A stretch of DNA of 36,619 bases from Natronospirillum sp. (GTDB lineage Bacteria > Pseudomonadota > Gammaproteobacteria > Pseudomonadales > Natronospirillaceae): contig NZ_JAIUMC010000020.1 of NCBI RefSeq assembly GCF_022565775.1, forward strand, positions 1 through 36,619, read 5' to 3'. The notes beneath the pieces are model-generated. The model ran no database searches, had not been told where the DNA came from, and saw only the letters and a program-made list of their open reading frames with translations. Of the stretch, positions 34,325 to 36,619 are shown one piece after another. The number at the start of each line of letters is the position of its first letter. The first letter of the stretch is position 1. A program made the translations under genes and the position numbers.

Positions 34325-35238
34325 GGTTGCCCAGGCAGGTTACTCTGGTCGAAATGGGGCCACGCGATGGCCTGCAGAATGAGACTCACCCACTGTCCGT
34401 GGTGGACAAGGTCCGCCTGATTGAGCGCTTGGCGGAAACCGGGCTGCAGCATATCGAGGCTGGCAGCTTTGTCTCACCCAAATGGGTACCACAGATGGCC
34501 GATTCCGGCGATGTGCTGCGCCAGATCAACCGTCGTGACGGGGTGATTTATTCTGCGCTGACTCCTAACATGCAGGGTTTCGAGCAGGCCATTGCCGCCG
34601 GCGCCGATCAGGTGGCCGTTTTTGCTGCGGCCTCCGAGACCTTCAGCCGCAAGAACATCAATTGCTCCATCGACGAGAGCCTGGAGCGCTTTGCGCCCGT
34701 CATCGAGGCCGCAAAGGCCAAAAAGGTTCGTGTCCGTGGCTATGTCTCCACGGTAGTCGGCTGCCCCTATGAGGGAAGAATAGCCCCGGATGCCGTGGCG
34801 AAAGTGGCCGGTGCGCTGTATGACCTGGGGTGCTATGAAATCTCGCTGGGCGACACCATCGGCATCGGAACACCGCTGTCGGTCAGGAGCATGCTCACCG
34901 CCGTGTCGACCCGAGTGCCGATAGAACATCTTGCCGTACATTTTCACGACACATACGGGCAGGCCATCGCCAACATCTATGCCGCGCTGGAAGAGGGTGT
35001 CAGCGTCGTTGACAGCTCGGTGGCCGGCCTGGGCGGCTGCCCCTATGCCCCCGGTGCTGCCGGCAACGTAGCCACGGAAGATGTGCTGTATCTGCTGCAG
35101 GGGCTGGGTATCCGCACCGATGTCGACCTCAAGGCCATGGCCAAGGTCGGCTGGGCCATCTGCGACCGGTTGGAAAGATCCAATCGGTCCAAGGTAGGCG
35201 CGGCGCTGCATGCCAGGGAGCATCATAGTAAGGCCTGA
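34321..35238 (+). CDS. liuE: Hydroxymethylglutaryl-CoA lyase
   Basis: LiuE splits 3-hydroxy-3-methylglutaryl-CoA into acetyl-CoA and acetoacetate, ending the leucine pathway. The 305-residue TIM-barrel protein has EMGPRDGLQNE with the catalytic Arg and metal Asp, the SLGDTIGIGTP strand, HFHDTYGQA with metal histidines, and the catalytic Cys in GLGGCPYAPGAAGN. Its last 23 codons are repeated, in frame with 16 of 22 residues identical, at 36357-36425 beyond the next gene. So either this 3' end or the distant one may be foreign. The active-site region is not affected. Confidence 0.95.
   Translation: MRLPRQVTLVEMGPRDGLQNETHPLSVVDKVRLIERLAETGLQHIEAGSFVSPKWVPQMADSGDVLRQINRRDGVIYSALTPNMQGFEQAIAAGADQVAVFAAASETFSRKNINCSIDESLERFAPVIEAAKAKKVRVRGYVSTVVGCPYEGRIAPDAVAKVAGALYDLGCYEISLGDTIGIGTPLSVRSMLTAVSTRVPIEHLAVHFHDTYGQAIANIYAALEEGVSVVDSSVAGLGGCPYAPGAAGNVATEDVLYLLQGLGIRTDVDLKAMAKVGWAICDRLERSNRSKVGAALHAREHHSKA
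35202..35231 (+). repeat. Left copy of 30-bp direct repeat within the liuE 3' end (attachment-site-like)
   Basis: The 30 bases from GGCGCTGCATGCC to ATCATAGTAA are identical to 36389-36418. The flanking bases in both directions are homologous but diverged. The core contains ATGC-N6-GCAT, a small inverted repeat such as recombinase core sites often have. Its position at a gene 3' end suits an attachment site; that is inference. Confidence 0.65.
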
Positions 35239-35241
35239 TTC

Positions 35242-35272
35242 AGTAGACAGACGACGGTCGACAGATGACAGC
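35242..35272 (+). repeat. GTAGACAG/GTCGACAG repeat, copy 1
   Basis: A 31-base segment starting AGTAGACAGACG and ending GACAGATGACAGC, just after liuE. A shorter direct copy lies at 36425-36447 and an inverted copy of full length at 36533-36563. Confidence 0.7.
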
Positions 35273-35371
35273 AAACTCATCGATTGTCCTGCAGAGAATT
35301 CTCTTGGTCGCTTTGTGATCATTTGTGCTAAGCTTTCGCAAGAGCAAATAATATGAAAAGGATGTTTGATA

Positions 35372-36283
35372 ATGTCTCTAGGTCAATCAAGTGTTTCACT
35401 CCGTAAAGCTTCGTTTTGGTTGGTTTCAATTTTTTCTGTGTTGATATTGATTGCCTGTGATGACAGTTCATCAAGCTCCTCTGATGACTCGGATACTTCT
35501 GAAGACGCAGATTCGACTGACGAAAATGGTTCATCAGACGAATCTCTGTTCAGTTTGACTGCGTTGCCAGGTGATTCGGAAGTGACATTGAGCTGGGATT
35601 CAGTACCCGACGCCAATTCCTACACCCTTTACTTTTCCACGGTCGAGGGTACGGCTGACGAAGGCACTTCAATTCCCGATATTACCGAGACCTCCTATAC
35701 GCATACCGGCAGGTCCAACACTACAACCTATTACTACGTCGTTCGTTCGGTAGGGGATGGCGGCGTTGAAAGTGATCCGAGCGAAGAGGTCAGCGCCACT
35801 CCACATGGCGACATCATATCGGAACGTTATGAAGCCATTGATCCCAACGGAGACCTGAACCCTGATGGAGAACTGATTCGTGACCTGGCTACCGGTCTGG
35901 AATGGCAGCGCTGCAGTTTGGGTCAGACCTGGAATGGCAGTAGCTGCAATGGCGATAGGTCGACGATTCAATGGGATGATGCGACTGATCAGACTGCGTC
36001 TGGTGGCTTTAGATTGCCAACCAAAGATGAATTGCGAACTATCGTTTACTGTTCCGATACGGGCAACTTTGACTCGAATGGGACAGATGAACTGTGCGGC
36101 TCCTTTCTGAATATCGATAGTCCGACTGTCATTCAGGCTGCATTCCCCAGCACGGAAAGAGGAATTTACTGGTCTGCCACTGTCGGTGAGAATGAATTGG
36201 ACGCGTTCGGGTATAACTTCAATCAAGGTAATGTTGTCGAAAACCGGAAAAGCAACTTCTATAGCGTTCGATTGGTTAGATAG
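35372..36283 (+). CDS. Lipoprotein with Fn3-like and DUF1566 (C-type-lectin-like) domains
   Basis: The 303-residue product has a lipoprotein signal with lipobox LIAC (C29). The Asp-Asp after the cysteine would, by the E. coli Lol rule, favour inner-membrane retention. A Ser/Asp-rich spacer leads to an Fn3-like domain (about residues 58-145: ALPGDSEVTLSWDSVPDANSYTLYF). A DUF1566/Lcl_C domain then runs to the end, with ATGLEWQRC, GGFRLPTKDEL, YWSATVGEN and the terminal VRLVR. ATG 35372 has AAGGA 9 bases upstream. The gene is visibly AT-richer than its neighbours and lies between two copies of the liuE 3' end, so recent acquisition is likely. Function unknown; binding or display is plausible. 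Confidence 0.8.
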   Translation: MSLGQSSVSLRKASFWLVSIFSVLILIACDDSSSSSSDDSDTSEDADSTDENGSSDESLFSLTALPGDSEVTLSWDSVPDANSYTLYFSTVEGTADEGTSIPDITETSYTHTGRSNTTTYYYVVRSVGDGGVESDPSEEVSATPHGDIISERYEAIDPNGDLNPDGELIRDLATGLEWQRCSLGQTWNGSSCNGDRSTIQWDDATDQTASGGFRLPTKDELRTIVYCSDTGNFDSNGTDELCGSFLNIDSPTVIQAAFPSTERGIYWSATVGENELDAFGYNFNQGNVVENRKSNFYSVRLVR

Positions 36284-36314
36284 CTGCTAAGTTCGATTGA
36301 ACAGTTACCTGGTC

Positions 36315-36352
36315 TTGCAGAGAAATCCGGCCTAGGCTGTATTTCTCTGCAA
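36315..36352 (+). terminator. 12-bp perfect hairpin after the lipoprotein gene
   Basis: TTGCAGAGAAAT (36315-36326) and ATTTCTCTGCAA (36341-36352) pair around a 14-base loop, 31 bp after the stop. No T run follows, so it may act as a 3' stabiliser or recombination-linked structure instead of a classical terminator. Confidence 0.45.
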
Positions 36353-36356
36353 CCTC

Positions 36357-36425
36357 CTGAAAAGGTCCAGCCGCTCCAAGGTCAGGCTGGCGCTGCATGC
36401 CAGGGAGCATCATAGTAAAAGTTGA
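36357..36425 (+). pseudogene. liuE: Second copy of the liuE 3' end (23 codons including stop)
   Basis: Read in frame, the segment encodes LKRSSRSKVRLALHAREHH plus SKS and a stop, aligning without gaps to LERSNRSKVGAALHAREHH plus SKA and a stop at the end of liuE. The middle 30 bases (36389-36418) are identical; the bases before are diverged. No start or remainder of the gene is attached. It is a displaced or replaced gene end. Confidence 0.85.
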
Positions 36426-36447
36426 GTCGACAGAAGACAGATGACAG
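36425..36447 (+). repeat. GTAGACAG/GTCGACAG repeat, copy 2 (short, direct)
   Basis: AGTCGACAGAAGACAGATGACAG follows the liuE tail copy just as copy 1 follows liuE itself, with an internal deletion relative to copy 1. Confidence 0.6.
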
Positions 36448-36532
36448 TGGCGGGCTTGGCTACATTCAGCGACCCACCTATGTTTGGCTGGTTCCTGTCG
36501 ACTTGCACGATTTTTCTGGTTGGCACTGCATA

Positions 36533-36563
36533 GCTGTCTACAGTCGACTGTCTTCTGTCTACT
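36533..36563 (-). repeat. GTAGACAG/GTCGACAG repeat, copy 3 (inverted)
   Basis: The reverse complement begins AGTAGACAGAAGACAGTCGA and ends TAGACAGC, closely matching copy 1 at 35242-35272 over 31 bases. With copy 1 it forms an inverted pair about 1.3 kb apart that encloses the lipoprotein gene and the liuE tail copy. Confidence 0.65.
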
Positions 36564-36619
36564 GGGAGGTGCGGCGCTTTTCTTGGACTGTTTTATGCTG
36601 CAATCCCCAGGCTCGCTCG

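Larger units (their letters stand above)
36284..36619. other. Gene-free right end: hairpin, liuE tail copy, repeats
   Basis: No new gene is seen in these 336 bases. In order they hold a 12-bp perfect hairpin (36315-36352), the displaced liuE 3' end (36357-36425), a direct repeat copy (36425-36447), about 85 bases without recognised content, and an inverted repeat copy (36533-36563). Confidence 0.65.

Noticed and set aside
36150..36619. Possible template repeat for the lipoprotein's C-terminal region
   Set aside because: I compared the remaining 336 bases by eye and found no near copy of 36150-36283, and there is no reverse transcriptase frame.
1..36619. CRISPR arrays, tRNA or rRNA genes, insertion sequences with transposase
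   Set aside because: None seen on reading both strands. The only repeats are the short families listed.

Overview
The window reads as about 36.6 kb of chromosome from a GC-rich (roughly 60 % by eye) free-living, flagellated Gammaproteobacterium, perhaps a marine or halophilic one. The evidence is the E. coli-like tesA / ybbA-ybbP divergent block, two methyl-accepting chemotaxis proteins (one behind a clear sigma-28 promoter), an outer-membrane barrel protein, and a LiuR-controlled branched-chain amino-acid catabolic region of the proteobacterial type. The genus is inference only. I found no rRNA, tRNA, CRISPR array, transposase or integrase.

Left part (1-10.2 kb): a SAM methyltransferase cut by the window edge; a YafY/WYL-type regulator fused in frame to a glutathione S-transferase; a zinc metallopeptidase that has lost part of its zinc ribbon, followed by a good intrinsic terminator; a MATE exporter; a POTRA-less Omp85-like barrel; an orphan family-3 solute-binding protein; a regulator with two Cro/CI-type HTH domains; and a chemoreceptor. 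A near-perfect 14-bp inverted repeat and a sigma-28 promoter lie between the last two.

Middle part (10.2-24 kb): an MFS transporter, then hprA-like D-2-hydroxyacid dehydrogenase and tesA on the minus strand. tesA shares its start-codon bases with the divergent ybbA-ybbP ABC exporter genes. These lead into a 938-residue outer-membrane protein joining a gluzincin-type peptidase, a propeller-like region and a C-terminal barrel. After a short tandem repeat come degV, a structured 332-bp intergenic region, a TctC/Bug-type binding protein without its membrane partners, and a second chemoreceptor.

Right part (24-35.2 kb): two divergent operons meet at one LiuR-type palindrome (27962-27979). Leftward are an acyl-CoA dehydrogenase, an enoyl-CoA hydratase, a 3-hydroxyisobutyryl-CoA hydrolase and an SDR (valine/isoleucine steps). 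Rightward are liuR-liuA-liuB-liuC-liuD-liuE, which take isovaleryl-CoA to acetyl-CoA plus acetoacetate. A REP-like palindromic cluster separates liuA from liuB.

Right end (35.2-36.6 kb): the most unusual locus. An AT-richer lipoprotein gene (Fn3 plus DUF1566/C-type-lectin-like domain) is bracketed by two in-frame copies of the 3' end of liuE. These share a perfect 30-bp core with diverged flanks, and copies of a GTCGAC-containing repeat lie next to them. The layout resembles site-specific insertion into a gene end, and the cargo resembles the variable proteins of diversity-generating retroelements, although no recombinase or reverse transcriptase is inside the window.
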